Assembly (NCBI GenBank): GCA_017470585.1
Contig: JAFUYI010000050.1
Location: forward strand, 1-55,977
Direction: 5' to 3'
DNA from: Alphaproteobacteria bacterium
Lineage (GTDB): Bacteria > Pseudomonadota > Alphaproteobacteria > RF32 > CAG-239
Length of the DNA stretch: 55,977 nucleotides
The notes beneath the pieces are model-generated. The model was not told the origin of the DNA. It did not search any database and was given only the letters and a program-made list of their open reading frames with translations. A program made the position numbers and the translations under genes. Of this stretch, positions 1 through 9,810 are shown piece by piece (the first letter of the stretch is position 1; every line of letters begins with the position of its first letter).

Positions 1-76
1 AACTTCCGGCCGCCTCTAGATTTATCCTTGGGGCGGCTTCTTTTTTATAACTTTGATAAAAAAAGGAAGTTTGAAT
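1..76 (+). promoter_or_regulatory. 3' end of attenuator leader RNA, cassette 1 (cut by window edge)
   Basis: Only the last part of the leader found upstream of the other seven cassettes is present. It holds a terminator hairpin, GCCGCC (9-14) with GGCGGC (32-37), followed by TTCTTTTTT, and then the ribosome binding site GGAAG at 65-69. The stem differs from the usual CCACCU/AGGUGG, but both arms change together, so pairing is kept. The flank CTTCCGGCC (3-11) corresponds to the switch strand CTTCCAACC of the other copies. Promoter and upstream helices lie outside the window. Presence of the element is clear; its activity is inferred. Confidence 0.75.
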
Positions 77-592
77 ATGAAAAACTATATTTTATTATTT
101 GGCGTTGCTGGTGTCGCTTTAGGCTCTTACGCCGCCTATGCCGGCAATTCCGCCACAATGACCGTTACCGCAACAATCGCCCATGATGTGAGTTTGAGCG
201 TTACTCATGAATTAAATATGGGAACTATTACAGTTGATCCTTCAGATTTTGAGAATGGAGGACACCTAACCATTAACCCTGACGGAACAGTTTATGACAA
301 ATCAGATAATATAATCTCATACAGCGGATTTTCGGCAGGAACTTTTACCGCTAATGTCCCCAATTCGTGCAAGGTTGATGGAGTTGCAAGTGCAGCTGCA
401 GGAAGTTATGCTCATCCTTGCTTCCGAGCTACTCCGACTGACATTACTTTGGGAAATACTGAAATACGCGAACCATCTATTGTCTATGATTCCGGTAATA
501 AATTTAAATTTCAATTTGATCTTATTGCATGGGACACAATACCACAATCCGGAACATTTGATGAAGATATTGAAATTGAATACATCTTATAA
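77..592 (+). CDS. Secreted small beta-rich protein, multicopy cassette family, copy 1
   Basis: Predicted exported protein of 171 residues, function unknown. Residues 1-22 form a signal peptide (MKNYILLFGVAGVALGSYAA, then YA) with likely cleavage AYA-GNS. Residues 23-50 carry the family signature NSATMTVTATIAHDVSLSVT followed by a GTIT strand motif; the rest is beta-rich and copy-specific, ending in IEIEYIL. The pattern resembles DUF4402-type bacterial surface domains (short secreted beta-sandwich, FGTI-like strand, final T-x-x-I-x-Y strand), by memory only. An upstream in-frame ATG at 53 lies before the GGAAG ribosome binding site, so ATG 77 is chosen. Body has only two Cys and is the most divergent of the eight. 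Single-gene unit under its own leader. Confidence 0.8.
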   Translation: MKNYILLFGVAGVALGSYAAYAGNSATMTVTATIAHDVSLSVTHELNMGTITVDPSDFENGGHLTINPDGTVYDKSDNIISYSGFSAGTFTANVPNSCKVDGVASAAAGSYAHPCFRATPTDITLGNTEIREPSIVYDSGNKFKFQFDLIAWDTIPQSGTFDEDIEIEYIL

Positions 593-644
593 TCAATTTG
601 CATTCAGCTTTGATAAATCAGGAGGGATGTAAGGCATTTACTAA

Positions 645-678
645 AAAGATAGGTGTCTTGCAAAAGGCACCTATCTTT
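645..678. terminator. Bidirectional terminator
   Basis: AAAGATAGGTG pairs perfectly with CACCTATCTTT across a 12-nt loop, with A and T runs at the ends. It separates cassette 1 from the convergent gene ending at 718 and can serve both. Confidence 0.8.
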
Positions 679-717
679 GATTGGGTTCCGATATTCGAAG
701 ACAAAAGGAGTTTTTAT

Positions 718-2892
718 TTAAGCACTGTAACCACCGCGTGTGCTACGGAAACCCGCCCCCCCTCTTCTGCCGCCCTCACGGATAAGACCTTGGCGGCGCG
801 CTTCTTCACGAACTACCGAAAAATCATGTTTCGGCGGGTTCATCTTGGTTAAGAAAATCGGCGGAAGCTGGCAATCTTTCAATTCTTCGTTCATATTGGT
901 AATCTGCATATCAGCACGGTTTGAACACTCTTTGATGGCTCCGGTTTCAGGGTTATCCTGCGTTCCTAATTTGAAGTTATTATTCAAAATCCGCATATAC
1001 TCTTTTTCAATATCAACTTTGGCGATTGCTTCTTGTGTTTTTACCATTTCGTGGTAAACCGCAATCAATGCTTTCGGCGGCATATCGCGTACGGCAGTAT
1101 CAAGCGGCAAGCCGCTAGCCGTAACATAACTTTGCAAAGCTGCTTTTTCTTTGGCATTAAGCGACTTACAACGAGAATCAAGCAGATATTCAACACTCTG
1201 CGAAGCATTTTCACTATACATTTGATAGAGAGTAACCACTGCCATTTTTGCTCCGACAACCTGCGCCGCACCGTTTTCGGGATTCTTACATCTCGGGTGC
1301 GAGGGGGTACCTTCAGCAACTTTGGTTTCATAGGCTCCACGCAATCCGAAGTCCTCCCACAAATCGCGGAACGGATGCAACTCGTAGGCTCCTATTGCCC
1401 AACGAATACGACGGCAATCAGGATTATTGCGATTTTTTTGCTCTTTGTAATCAATTCCCTTGGCTTTAAGCAAACTATCCATCTGCATTGCCAAATCGCG
1501 TTTATAGCGGTATAGCTCGGGAGAGTTGGCATCCACTTTTTTACCCGCGGCATCAATCATTTTATCATAACGCTCGGCATTGATTTTATGCTTGGTCGGA
1601 ACAATCAAACGCTTGGCGCAGGCAATACGCATAATCGCATCATTGGTATCACTCATTCCGGCAAACTCAACTTTTTTAATTCCGGCATCCTTTAAGGCAC
1701 TGGTGATAATATATGCCTGATCATCGGTCAAGCTCTTTCCCGGAGGCAGAGAATAAGCAACTTCCAGCTTACCGTTTCTTACGCGGGTATAAATCTTAAA
1801 CTCATAGTTACATTTAATGGTATTGCTCTTCGGATCAACCGTCATCGGTTTGCGCAACAATTCCGAACTCTCCGAACTGTAAGCGGTAAAGGTTTTCCAG
1901 CCGCCGCTCCATGATACTCCTTCAAACCAACTGTAATTCTTGCGCTTATTCTTATCCATCCATGTTGATACGCTGTTATTGAAGGCATCAAACTGATTTT
2001 CGGCCTTGCTCTTTTCCTTCTTCTTTTTCTTCTTATCTTTAGGCTGTGGGGCAACTGTCGGCGATAAGGCTTCCTCTTCGGCGTTTTCTTCTTCAGCAGG
2101 AGTTTCTGCTAAAGCCTCACCCTCCTCCGGGGCTTCTTCTCCGCTTGTTAAAGCGGGCGTAACATCATCGGCACGGTCAACATTATTGACAATATCATTA
2201 TTTACTTCCGCAGCAATTTCCTCATAATCGTCGTCCGCGGTTTTAGTCTCCGGCGTTTCTTCATTGCCGGCTACGGCATACATAACCTCAGGCGAATCGG
2301 GGAGATTTTCCTCTTCATTTTGCTTTAATGCCATAACTTGCGAAAACAGTTCCGTGGTGTTTTCATCAGCATTTTCAAGTTTAAGATTAGAGGTATCAAC
2401 CACCAAGCCGTGACGTTGCATAAAATCAACCATGGCACGCATTTTATCAACATCCATACCCTCTGGTGAAAACTGTACCTGTTCACCTACAACCTCAAAG
2501 TTAACGCCGAACGGTTTAAGCATTGAAACTTTTAAGTTCAAATCACCGTTTTCAGCGATTTTTATAGAGGCTTCCGCCGTCTGCACCTCCAGACTGTCAG
2601 GATTATTTTCATCCTCGCGGAGAATCTCGGAATTGATATTTTCTTTTAAGGAATACAAGGCAATATAGCGTTCGGGATTATTTTCAAGAGCCGCAAGCCG
2701 ACGTTCAACTTGTGCTTTTTTGATTGCGTGGCTGCGATTTTCAATATTCGCGCGCTTCTCATCATCTCCCGCAAGCTCAAGCAAACCTTGAATTTTCTTG
2801 AGTTCGGTTTCAAGATTATTTCTAGCCTCTTCCGGCGTAAAATCAACGCTTTCACGAGCTTTTAACAAAAAATAAGGTCTGCCGTTTGCCAT
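718..2892 (-). CDS. Hypothetical 724-residue acidic/RG-tailed protein
   Basis: Not recognised. Residues 1-90 look helical and charged. Residues about 195-285 are a low-complexity Glu/Ala/Asp linker, and a lysine block (KDKKKKKKEK) sits at about 285-295. Residues 300-700 look globular with several Cys. The last 20 residues are Arg/Gly-rich with RGG-like motifs, suggesting nucleic-acid contact. The stretch at about 385-440 (GIKKVEFAGMSD, then IMRIACAKRLIVP) faintly recalls LPD7-like modules of relaxase-associated proteins; this is weak. No signal peptide, so probably cytoplasmic. It has its own promoter (-10 TATAAT at 2925-2930 on this strand) and stands alone downstream of lexA. Confidence 0.6.
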   Translation of the reverse strand: MANGRPYFLLKARESVDFTPEEARNNLETELKKIQGLLELAGDDEKRANIENRSHAIKKAQVERRLAALENNPERYIALYSLKENINSEILREDENNPDSLEVQTAEASIKIAENGDLNLKVSMLKPFGVNFEVVGEQVQFSPEGMDVDKMRAMVDFMQRHGLVVDTSNLKLENADENTTELFSQVMALKQNEEENLPDSPEVMYAVAGNEETPETKTADDDYEEIAAEVNNDIVNNVDRADDVTPALTSGEEAPEEGEALAETPAEEENAEEEALSPTVAPQPKDKKKKKKEKSKAENQFDAFNNSVSTWMDKNKRKNYSWFEGVSWSGGWKTFTAYSSESSELLRKPMTVDPKSNTIKCNYEFKIYTRVRNGKLEVAYSLPPGKSLTDDQAYIITSALKDAGIKKVEFAGMSDTNDAIMRIACAKRLIVPTKHKINAERYDKMIDAAGKKVDANSPELYRYKRDLAMQMDSLLKAKGIDYKEQKNRNNPDCRRIRWAIGAYELHPFRDLWEDFGLRGAYETKVAEGTPSHPRCKNPENGAAQVVGAKMAVVTLYQMYSENASQSVEYLLDSRCKSLNAKEKAALQSYVTASGLPLDTAVRDMPPKALIAVYHEMVKTQEAIAKVDIEKEYMRILNNNFKLGTQDNPETGAIKECSNRADMQITNMNEELKDCQLPPIFLTKMNPPKHDFSVVREEARRQGLIREGGRRGGAGFRSTRGGYSA

Positions 2893-2924
2893 TTTGAAAA
2901 TCCTTTCTTTATCAATTTGAAGGC

Positions 2925-2952
2925 ATTATAGCATATTTGTACAAAAAAGCAA
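2925..2952 (-). promoter_or_regulatory. Sigma70-type promoter of the 724-residue gene
   Basis: On the minus strand TTGCTT (2947-2952), a 16-bp spacer and a perfect TATAAT (2925-2930), followed about 15 nt before the start by the ribosome binding site AAAGGA. It lies in the 89-bp gap between lexA and this gene. Confidence 0.65.
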
Positions 2953-2981
2953 GCACTTTTTGACAACTTTTTGACAAAAAA

Positions 2982-3638
2982 TCAATTATATTGCCGGATA
3001 ATTCCCCGTAATACTCCCTGCACCCGCACTTGAGAGGGGTGAAGTTTACGGATTTCATAGTTTTTATTGCAGGGTTTTAACCATATTTCATCTTTCTGCC
3101 GCTGCCAAACTTTAAGGGTTGCCTCATTTTCATCCACAAGTGCAACTACGATTTGTCCATTTTCCGCAACTTCGCAACGTTTGATAACCGCAATATCACC
3201 ATCCATAATTCCGGCTTCAATCATCGATTCGCCCTCAATACGAAGAGCGTAAAACTGCCCTCTTTCCACTAAATCAAACGGCACGTTAATCGTTTCGTTT
3301 TCATAGGCAATGGCCTCAATCGGCGTACCTGCGGCAATTTTGCCGTACAGCGGAATTTGTGCCGATGCTGTTTTTAAGGCTGTTTTGATTTTTTTCTCTT
3401 CTTCCAAAATCTCTCGGGGCTTGAACTTCGGAATACGCAAAACCTCCAAAGCTCTTGCCCGATGCGGCATTTTGCGGATAAACTCACGGTCAATCAATTC
3501 TTCAATCAAGGTATATATCCCCGATTTTGACTTGATATTCACTGCCGTTTTCATCTCTTCATACGAAGGGCAACAGCCGGTTTCCTTAATGGTATTATCA
3601 ATATACATCAGCAGTTTATACTGTTTGGGGGTAAGCAT
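2982..3638 (-). CDS. lexA: LexA repressor
   Basis: SOS-response repressor that binds operators as a dimer and self-cleaves when RecA filaments form. Residues 1-65 are the winged helix-turn-helix domain with the alphaproteobacterial start MLTPKQYKLL and the SKSGIYTLIEEL recognition region. The cleavage bond is Ala103-Gly104 (KIAAGTP). The S24 peptidase domain follows, with catalytic Ser138 (GESM) and Lys176 (ATLKVW). Length 218 is usual for the family (about 200-240). A GTTC-N7-GTTC box overlaps its promoter, so it is autoregulated. It is followed, after its own gap, by the 724-residue gene, which has a separate promoter. Confidence 0.95.
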   Translation of the reverse strand: MLTPKQYKLLMYIDNTIKETGCCPSYEEMKTAVNIKSKSGIYTLIEELIDREFIRKMPHRARALEVLRIPKFKPREILEEEKKIKTALKTASAQIPLYGKIAAGTPIEAIAYENETINVPFDLVERGQFYALRIEGESMIEAGIMDGDIAVIKRCEVAENGQIVVALVDENEATLKVWQRQKDEIWLKPCNKNYEIRKLHPSQVRVQGVLRGIIRQYN

Positions 3639-3672
3639 TTATTCCTCCGAAAAATATTTTTATATTGACAAT

Positions 3673-3701
3673 GTTCTACTTTAGTTCTTTTTCGCAGTCA
3701 A
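3673..3701 (-). promoter_or_regulatory. lexA promoter with alphaproteobacterial SOS box
   Basis: The plus strand reads GTTC (3673-3676), seven bases, GTTC (3684-3687), the LexA box of Alphaproteobacteria. On the minus strand TTGACT (3696-3701), 17 bp and TAGAAC (3673-3678) form the promoter. The distal GTTC lies inside the -10 hexamer, so bound LexA would block polymerase. Known box plus seen sequence; occupancy inferred. Confidence 0.85.
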
Positions 3702-3730
3702 GCACTTTTTAAGAAGAAAATGCAATTTTT

Positions 3731-4291
3731 TCAAGCATTGCCGGTACGGGGGCAGACATCATAAATATTAAAACGCAGGCTTTCTACCGCATACTGCCAT
3801 TTTTCTTCATCGGGAACCTTAAACAGCAACTCCGGAGTCGCCTCTGTTATAAACCAATTATTTTCAAAAAGTTCGCGTTCAAGCTGTTTGGGCATCCAAC
3901 TGCTATATCCCAAGGCTATAAGATTATATGCCGGACCATTACCGAAAGCAATATCGCTTAAAACCGAGATAGAAGAGGAAACAGCGTAGTTATCATCTAT
4001 TTTTACGGTTGTTCTTTCCGTATAGTCGCTGCTGTGCAGTACAAAACCGCGTATTTTTTCAAGCGGTCCTCCGTTATGGAGAATAAACGAAGCCGGAGGC
4101 ATGGGAATATTGATTTTAAAATGATTCATTAAATCGGGAAAATAAAACTTATGAATTTGTTTATTTATCACAAACCCCATTGCTCCGTACGCATTATGGG
4201 TGCAGATATAAACAACGCTTTTATCAAACACCGAATCGCGCACAGCCGAGGATGCAATCAAACATTTTCCTTTTAGCGAATCATCAATCAT
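3731..4291 (-). CDS. YqgE/AlgH family (DUF179) protein
   Basis: Conserved proteobacterial protein of 186 residues, cytoplasmic, of unclear biochemical role (AlgH has been linked to transcriptional control in Pseudomonas). Hallmarks are the start LKGKCLIASSAVRDSVFDKS, then AYGAMGFVINKQ, HNGGPL and the central VLSDIA stretch, with GYSSWMPKQLERE near residues 130-145. The family-defining order is complete and the length is usual (about 185). It is divergent from the DsbD gene with an AT-rich 81-bp gap, so both probably start there. No operon partner on this strand. Confidence 0.9.
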   Translation of the reverse strand: MIDDSLKGKCLIASSAVRDSVFDKSVVYICTHNAYGAMGFVINKQIHKFYFPDLMNHFKINIPMPPASFILHNGGPLEKIRGFVLHSSDYTERTTVKIDDNYAVSSSISVLSDIAFGNGPAYNLIALGYSSWMPKQLERELFENNWFITEATPELLFKVPDEEKWQYAVESLRFNIYDVCPRTGNA

Positions 4292-4372
4292 TTTATTTTC
4301 ATTATGCTATTGTTAAAAACTAAATTGTATGATAACATAAAAAATAACAATTTTAAATCCTAATTAAAGAAG

Positions 4373-7051
4373 ATGATGAAAAAATTTTGGCTTGTATTTT
4401 TGTTATGGATGCTCTTTCCTCTAGGCGGACAATGCGAACAATCCGCTCAAGTTTCCGATAAGCCGTATTTTGCGGGCGAAGATATTGATATTGAAAGCTC
4501 GCTGAAGCAATTACTGGAAGCGGCAAAATATTTTGATGAAAATTATCCGCGCGAAAAAATCGGAGAGGATATGAGCGAGGATATAAAGAAAATGTTTCCG
4601 GGTATTGAGGAACATCAGATTTATGACTTTCAGTTATATATCCGCGAGGGATTGGGGGCATATCGTTATTTTAAAGATATATACAACGATTATGTGGAAA
4701 AAATGCTTACTCCCGAAGAGCCTCCTTTAATTGTTGATGATAATCAGTATGCCGATAAAGCACCGGAATATATTGAAGCCGGTGATAATGCTGTTGTGAT
4801 TACAGACATTAAAACCGTTGTACCTTACAGTCAAAATATGCGCGATCTTAAATCATACCATGCCAAGATTGCCCGCGACAGCGAAAAAAACAACAAAAAA
4901 GGCGATTTCGACGACCTTCTTTATATTACCTCGCGGATGGATTTGAAAAAAATTCCGCTCTACGATGTTATTTATCCCAGTCCCTTAACCGGACGCAAGG
5001 GTATCGGTAAATGGGATAAAAGAAACGAAATAAAAGCCCGAATTATCAGTGAACAAACCGGAGTCAGAGAAGAAAATAAAATCCGTGCCGCCATCAATTT
5101 TTTAATTCCGAAGGATAAATTTATTATTGCCAACGACGGACAATATGCCAAACCGCAGATAAATTTTGAAAAATCCGAAAATATTAAAAATATTGAAATT
5201 TTACCAACCTTAAAAGGACGGCTAATCTCTCCCGACAGGCAGGATTGGAGCGTTTATCGCAAAGAAATGGTAATTCCTATAACAATGGAAATTGAGGATA
5301 ACAGCAAGCCTGTTACTCTGCGTGCCGAAATAAATGCCGTGGTTTGTGATTTGTCCAAGCTTTGCCAAAATGAGATATTCAACCCCGAATTAGAGCTTCG
5401 ATATGAGTACAGCCGCAAAAGTTCGGTTGCAACTTTCATCGCTCAAATCCATGAGAAATTCGCTCATTCCTCACAGGAGCTTTCAATTATTGGTTTTAGA
5501 GTAAAAAATCTGCCTTATGTCGGCAATTTTCTTGAAGCTGAAATAGCGGCAACTTCAAAGATAAAATCGCTTAACGCCTTTATAGACAGCCCCGACAAAA
5601 TTGCCTTTGAGGCACCGCGTATCAGCATTGACAATCAAAAAGCCGTTATCCGTTTCTTGCCTCTTGAGGCTGATGTTGATTTAAGCAAATTCAAGTTTGA
5701 GTTGAGTATGCTTGTCAATGACGAACTTTTTTTAAACACTGCAGCAATGCCTGAAAACGATATGTCTTCCGTGCCGGTTTCCGCTAAAATTTCGTGGAAT
5801 TTGATTGTGCTTGCTTTTATCGGCGGGTTTATTCTTAATTTTATGCCCTGTGTTTTTCCGGTGCTTTCCGTAAAGCTGTTATCTTTGACTAAATTCGGAG
5901 CGCGTAACAGTTCAGCCGTCCGCCGCAACTTTTATTACACTGTTTCGGGAATTTTTGCCTCTATGTTCTTTCTCGCCTCGATTTTGGCTCTCCTGAAATA
6001 TTGCGGCAAAAGTATCGGCTGGGGGATGCAGTTTCAAAATCCCTATTTTATTATCACGATGATTTTTGCTGTTTTGATTTTTATGCTTATCATTCAAAAC
6101 ATCATTATAATTGCTCTCCCCGAGGTCTTGCAGAAAAAAATTTATCAACCGGCAAGTTTTAATCTGCCGCATTTTTTGACCGGATGCTTGATTGTTATGA
6201 TGGCAACCCCCTGCACTGCTCCTTATCTCGGAACCGCCGTCGGTTTTGCCTTATCGGGCAGCATCATTGATATTTACGGTATTTTAACGGCAGTTGCCTT
6301 GGGAATTGCCCTCCCCTATATAATAATGTATATTTTCCCGCAGCTTATTATCTTTATGCCTCGTCCGGGAGAGTGGATGAATAAACTGAATACTGTTATG
6401 TGTTTGGCCTTATTCATAACGCTTATTTGGCTTATGAGCGTTTTATATGCACAAACGAACGGTTGGTTTATTCTGCGTTTAAGTTTATATCTTTTTATCT
6501 GTGCGCTGTTATTGGGATTAAATGCTCTGAACCGCGATAAAAGCTATGATTTTCTTGATATTGCCGCGCGAAGCAGAGTACGCAAAAAAATAAAACATAT
6601 TATTATTTCCGGAGTTATGGTTTTATTCGCCTTGAGTCTGATTGACGGCGGTTTTTCCTATCGCCGGCACGCGCTTAAAACCGAAGAAATAACCTCCTCA
6701 CAAATTGATACAAAACAAATAAACGAGTATATTGCTATGGGCAAAACCGTAATTGTTGCGGTCGGGGCTGATTGGTGCCTTACCTGCAAATACAATGATT
6801 TTGCGGTTTGGAATCTGCCTTCAATGCAGGATATTGCGGAAAGTGATGATATAAAAATAATTAAAATCGACTGGACGGAATATGACCGCGATGTTTTAAG
6901 TTTTATGGAAAAGTACCACCGCAGCGGATTGCCGTTTTATGTCCTGTTCAGTCCGCTTGCTCCCGACGGGATTGTTCTGCCGGAAATATTAAATCATGAT
7001 GAACTGTTAGATCTCATCAGCAATTTTTCATTGCGTCAAGTTCATTTTTGA
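4373..7051 (+). CDS. Thiol:disulfide interchange protein, DsbD/ScsB type
   Basis: Inner-membrane reductase that passes electrons from cytoplasmic thioredoxin to periplasmic thiol proteins. The signal peptide is residues 1-21. A DsbD N-terminal-like periplasmic domain carries Cys325 and Cys331 (CDLSKLC). The transmembrane core starts at about 475 with Cys493 (FMPCVFP) and Cys614 (MATPCTAP), the conserved pair. A C-terminal thioredoxin domain has Cys802-x-x-Cys805 (ADWCLTC). At 892 residues it is much longer than E. coli DsbD (about 565). Residues 30-240 are an extra charged region I do not recognise. Start is either of two adjacent ATGs behind AAGAAG. Its end overlaps convergent rnhA by 35 bp. 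Confidence 0.88.
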   Translation: MMKKFWLVFLLWMLFPLGGQCEQSAQVSDKPYFAGEDIDIESSLKQLLEAAKYFDENYPREKIGEDMSEDIKKMFPGIEEHQIYDFQLYIREGLGAYRYFKDIYNDYVEKMLTPEEPPLIVDDNQYADKAPEYIEAGDNAVVITDIKTVVPYSQNMRDLKSYHAKIARDSEKNNKKGDFDDLLYITSRMDLKKIPLYDVIYPSPLTGRKGIGKWDKRNEIKARIISEQTGVREENKIRAAINFLIPKDKFIIANDGQYAKPQINFEKSENIKNIEILPTLKGRLISPDRQDWSVYRKEMVIPITMEIEDNSKPVTLRAEINAVVCDLSKLCQNEIFNPELELRYEYSRKSSVATFIAQIHEKFAHSSQELSIIGFRVKNLPYVGNFLEAEIAATSKIKSLNAFIDSPDKIAFEAPRISIDNQKAVIRFLPLEADVDLSKFKFELSMLVNDELFLNTAAMPENDMSSVPVSAKISWNLIVLAFIGGFILNFMPCVFPVLSVKLLSLTKFGARNSSAVRRNFYYTVSGIFASMFFLASILALLKYCGKSIGWGMQFQNPYFIITMIFAVLIFMLIIQNIIIIALPEVLQKKIYQPASFNLPHFLTGCLIVMMATPCTAPYLGTAVGFALSGSIIDIYGILTAVALGIALPYIIMYIFPQLIIFMPRPGEWMNKLNTVMCLALFITLIWLMSVLYAQTNGWFILRLSLYLFICALLLGLNALNRDKSYDFLDIAARSRVRKKIKHIIISGVMVLFALSLIDGGFSYRRHALKTEEITSSQIDTKQINEYIAMGKTVIVAVGADWCLTCKYNDFAVWNLPSMQDIAESDDIKIIKIDWTEYDRDVLSFMEKYHRSGLPFYVLFSPLAPDGIVLPEILNHDELLDLISNFSLRQVHF

Positions 7052-7472
7052 TAGCACGGCGCGCCAGCTCATCGGCGCGTTCGTTGTCAATATTGCCGTC
7101 ATGACCTTTAACCCAAACCCAGCGGATTTCGTGAGCTTGTGCAAGGCGATCTATTTCCTGCCATAAATCCACATTTTTAACCGCTGATTTTTTATTGGCG
7201 GTTTTCCAGCCGTTTTGTTTCCATTTGGCAATCCACGAGGTTATGCCGTCCATAACATATTTACTGTCGGAATAAATCGTAATATTGCACGGGCATTTCA
7301 GAGCTTGCAAAGCCTTTATAACAGCAGTTAATTCCATACGGTTGTTGGTGGTCAAATCCTCATAGCCGGAAAGCTCTTTTTCTTTATCCTTGCAACGTAA
7401 AACAACGCCCCACCCGCCTTTGCCGGGATTACCGGAGCAGGCACCGTCCGTGTATATTTCTACTCTCTGCAT
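7017..7472 (-). CDS. rnhA: Ribonuclease HI
   Basis: Endonuclease that cuts the RNA strand of RNA-DNA hybrids, removing primers and R-loops in the cytoplasm. The fold and active site are complete: Asp9 ([11 protein letters not shown]), Glu47 (NNRMEL), Asp69 (IYSDSKYV) and Asp134 (ERADELAR), plus the flexible-loop His124 (KGHDGN). Length 151 matches the family (about 150-155). It is the last gene of a leftward run, starting directly after the AlbA_2-domain gene stops (no gap), and its 3' end overlaps the dsbD-type gene on the other strand. Confidence 0.96.
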   Translation of the reverse strand: MQRVEIYTDGACSGNPGKGGWGVVLRCKDKEKELSGYEDLTTNNRMELTAVIKALQALKCPCNITIYSDSKYVMDGITSWIAKWKQNGWKTANKKSAVKNVDLWQEIDRLAQAHEIRWVWVKGHDGNIDNERADELARRAIKNELDAMKNC

Positions 7473-8540
7473 CTAAAAGTCTCCGGATATAAAGTCGTGA
7501 AAAAATTCATTTAAGAGGTGTTTATTCTCCCCATCTTCGCGCATAGCCTGCGCCACAAAAGAACGCAGTTTGTTTTTGGCAATATAAATGCGGAAATTAC
7601 GCGGAGCCGTGCCGTCGGCTCCGATAACCCCGTCCATTAAAAAATCATTGTCAATATAGGGACTGAAAATCATCTCCACATCGGCAAATTTAATCGTGCT
7701 GCGCGGCGGAACTCTTAATTCCGGGCGGGTGATAATATTGAGCTGTCCCTCAATGCCTGTGATGGTATCCATCTGATTATAATTCAAGAATCGCACCTTG
7801 TTATAAACTCCTCCGTCCGAAGAAGTCGTGCAAGACATATATAGCTCGCGGGCAATAACGTTGCTTTGATTGTGAGCGCGGATGGTAAATCCTATTTTCA
7901 TATATTTTTCGGGAGGCGAATCAATGCTCGAGGGATACAAAATGTCGGCATCGCTGTTTTCCGAAATCTCCAGTTTTTTGTCGGTAATCAAAAGTTCAAT
8001 ATCTGCCTGCGGACGGCGGCCGAACATTCCTGCCAAAACCGAATACGGAGCCGGAACATTATTGGAGCCGGAACGGATGTAAAAAGTATTGCCGATGGTC
8101 GTCATCAACGGAGCCAATTCGCTTTTGGGAATATAAGTTGCCACAAATCCGTTTCCGTTTTCATCTGCGGCAATGATATGGTTTCTTACCTTATTATGGC
8201 TGGGGATAGTGCATCCCGAGATGGCATTTTCAAGCCAGCTTAAAAAGCGGTGAACGTTTTCAACCTTAACCTTGGCGCGGGCGACATCGCCGATTTCAAC
8301 ATTACGGGCGCACTCCACTCCCCAAACTACGACTCCGCCTTCGGAATTGGCAAATCCCGATATACATTTTGCCAAATTGCGGCGATCGTCTTTATGGAGC
8401 GAATTGGCATTTTTTTTGGAAGAATCCGTCCGCTTAAAGTCCAAAAAAAGTTCCTCGCTTTGCAAATTGACAATAAACTCGTCAATCGCCTCTTCGCCGA
8501 AGTAAATCAGTTTTTGAAAAATATCTTCCGCACGCGACAT
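7473..8540 (-). CDS. AlbA_2/Schlafen-like domain protein
   Basis: Residues about 10-165 match the AlbA_2 (AAA_4/Schlafen-like) domain: FLDFKRTD near residue 35, then the diagnostic AKCISGFANSEGGVVVWGVE, and later TYIPKSELAPL and FYIRSGSNNVPAP. Such domains occur in putative nucleic-acid-binding regulators, sometimes fused to helicase or HTH modules. Here the C-terminal half (about 190-355) is a beta-rich region I do not recognise, and no helicase or HTH motif follows. No signal peptide or membrane segment. It lies between the M16 peptidase and rnhA, probably cotranscribed. Biological role unknown. Confidence 0.75.
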   Translation of the reverse strand: MSRAEDIFQKLIYFGEEAIDEFIVNLQSEELFLDFKRTDSSKKNANSLHKDDRRNLAKCISGFANSEGGVVVWGVECARNVEIGDVARAKVKVENVHRFLSWLENAISGCTIPSHNKVRNHIIAADENGNGFVATYIPKSELAPLMTTIGNTFYIRSGSNNVPAPYSVLAGMFGRRPQADIELLITDKKLEISENSDADILYPSSIDSPPEKYMKIGFTIRAHNQSNVIARELYMSCTTSSDGGVYNKVRFLNYNQMDTITGIEGQLNIITRPELRVPPRSTIKFADVEMIFSPYIDNDFLMDGVIGADGTAPRNFRIYIAKNKLRSFVAQAMREDGENKHLLNEFFHDFISGDF

Positions 8541-8550
8541 TCTCTTCTCC

Positions 8551-9810
8551 TTATTTTAATTTACGGCAAACCTCATCGTAGGCTGTATGCCCATCAATAT
8601 TGCCGACCAGCGCATAAGTGGGAACGGATGAAAAAACGCTTTGCGAGATGGCAAGAATATCCTCTTTGGTCACACAATCTATTTTTTCAATAGTTTCTTC
8701 AAGCGGAATAAAACGTTTATGCAATAAGAGCTGACGAGCAAGCTTTTCGGCAATTGCCGAAGATTTTTCCAAAGCCATCAAAATCCCTGCTTTCACTTGT
8801 GTTTTGGCGCGTTTTATTTCTTCATCATCAACCTTGGAATCGCACATTTTTTTGATTTCATCAATCATTACCGGCATCATTTTGTTAATCTGCTCGCAAT
8901 CGGTAGCGGCTCCAATGCCGGTTAATCCCGCGTTGGTATAGCTGTTTGGGAAACAATAAACCGAATATACCAGTCCTCTTTTTTCCCTTATTTCCTTAAA
9001 CAAACGCGAGGACATTCCTCCGCCTAAAATCGCCGTCATCAAAATATTGGCATAATAGCGCGGATCATCATATTTCACACCCTCAAAGCCCAAAACAATC
9101 TGCGCTTGCTCGTTATCGCGTTTTTGCGCAAAATAACCGCCGCAATAATGTTGCTCATCGGCAACAAATGAAGTTTGGGGCTGAATACCGCTCATTTTTT
9201 CTTCCACCATTTTGACAAAATCATCGTGCTTGATATTGCCGGCGGCGCATACTACCATATTGGCGGCAGAATAATTGCTTTTCATATATTTTCTTAACTC
9301 GTTCGCGCCAAAGCTTCTAACCAATTTTTCCGTTCCCAAAATCGGACGGCCCAAGGCTTGATTTTGAAAAGCCTGTTCTTGGAGATAGTCAAAAACAATA
9401 TCGCTCGGATCGTCAAAAGTCTGTTTAATCTCCTGAATAACCACTTCGCGTTCTTTTATCAGTTCCTCTTCGCTAAAAGAGGGGCAAGTCATCATTTCGG
9501 ATAAGACATCCAAGGCCAAAGCCGCATCGTTTTTCAACATTTTGGCATAAAACGCGGTAAACTCGCGCGAAGTATAAGCATTCGTAGAACCGCCGACATT
9601 TTCAATATCTTCGGATATTTTAATTGCCGAACGGCTTTTGGTACCTTTGAAAACGGTATGTTCCAAAAAGTGAGAAATACCGTTCATATCGGCAGTTTCA
9701 TAAGCCGAACCGGTATTTACCCAAATTCCCAATGACACGGTTTCCAACTGCGGGCAATAACAGCTTGCAACCGAAAGACCGTTTTTAAGTTTGCTTATTA
9801 AAGGCTCCAT
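8551..9810 (-). CDS. M16 family zinc metallopeptidase (processing-protease-like)
   Basis: Zinc peptidase related to mitochondrial processing peptidase beta and bacterial PqqL-type enzymes. The inverted zinc motif HFLEH is at residues 47-51 (SHFLEHTVFKGT), with the distal Glu ligand region around REVVIQEI about 75 residues later. The second half is the non-catalytic M16C domain (LSSRLFKEIREKRGLVY type, here GGGMSSRLFKEIREKRGL). Length 419 equals the usual single-chain form. No signal peptide, so cytoplasmic. It starts immediately after murA stops and precedes the AlbA_2 gene by 10 bp, so operon membership is likely. Substrate unknown. Confidence 0.9.
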   Translation of the reverse strand: MEPLISKLKNGLSVASCYCPQLETVSLGIWVNTGSAYETADMNGISHFLEHTVFKGTKSRSAIKISEDIENVGGSTNAYTSREFTAFYAKMLKNDAALALDVLSEMMTCPSFSEEELIKEREVVIQEIKQTFDDPSDIVFDYLQEQAFQNQALGRPILGTEKLVRSFGANELRKYMKSNYSAANMVVCAAGNIKHDDFVKMVEEKMSGIQPQTSFVADEQHYCGGYFAQKRDNEQAQIVLGFEGVKYDDPRYYANILMTAILGGGMSSRLFKEIREKRGLVYSVYCFPNSYTNAGLTGIGAATDCEQINKMMPVMIDEIKKMCDSKVDDEEIKRAKTQVKAGILMALEKSSAIAEKLARQLLLHKRFIPLEETIEKIDCVTKEDILAISQSVFSSVPTYALVGNIDGHTAYDEVCRKLK

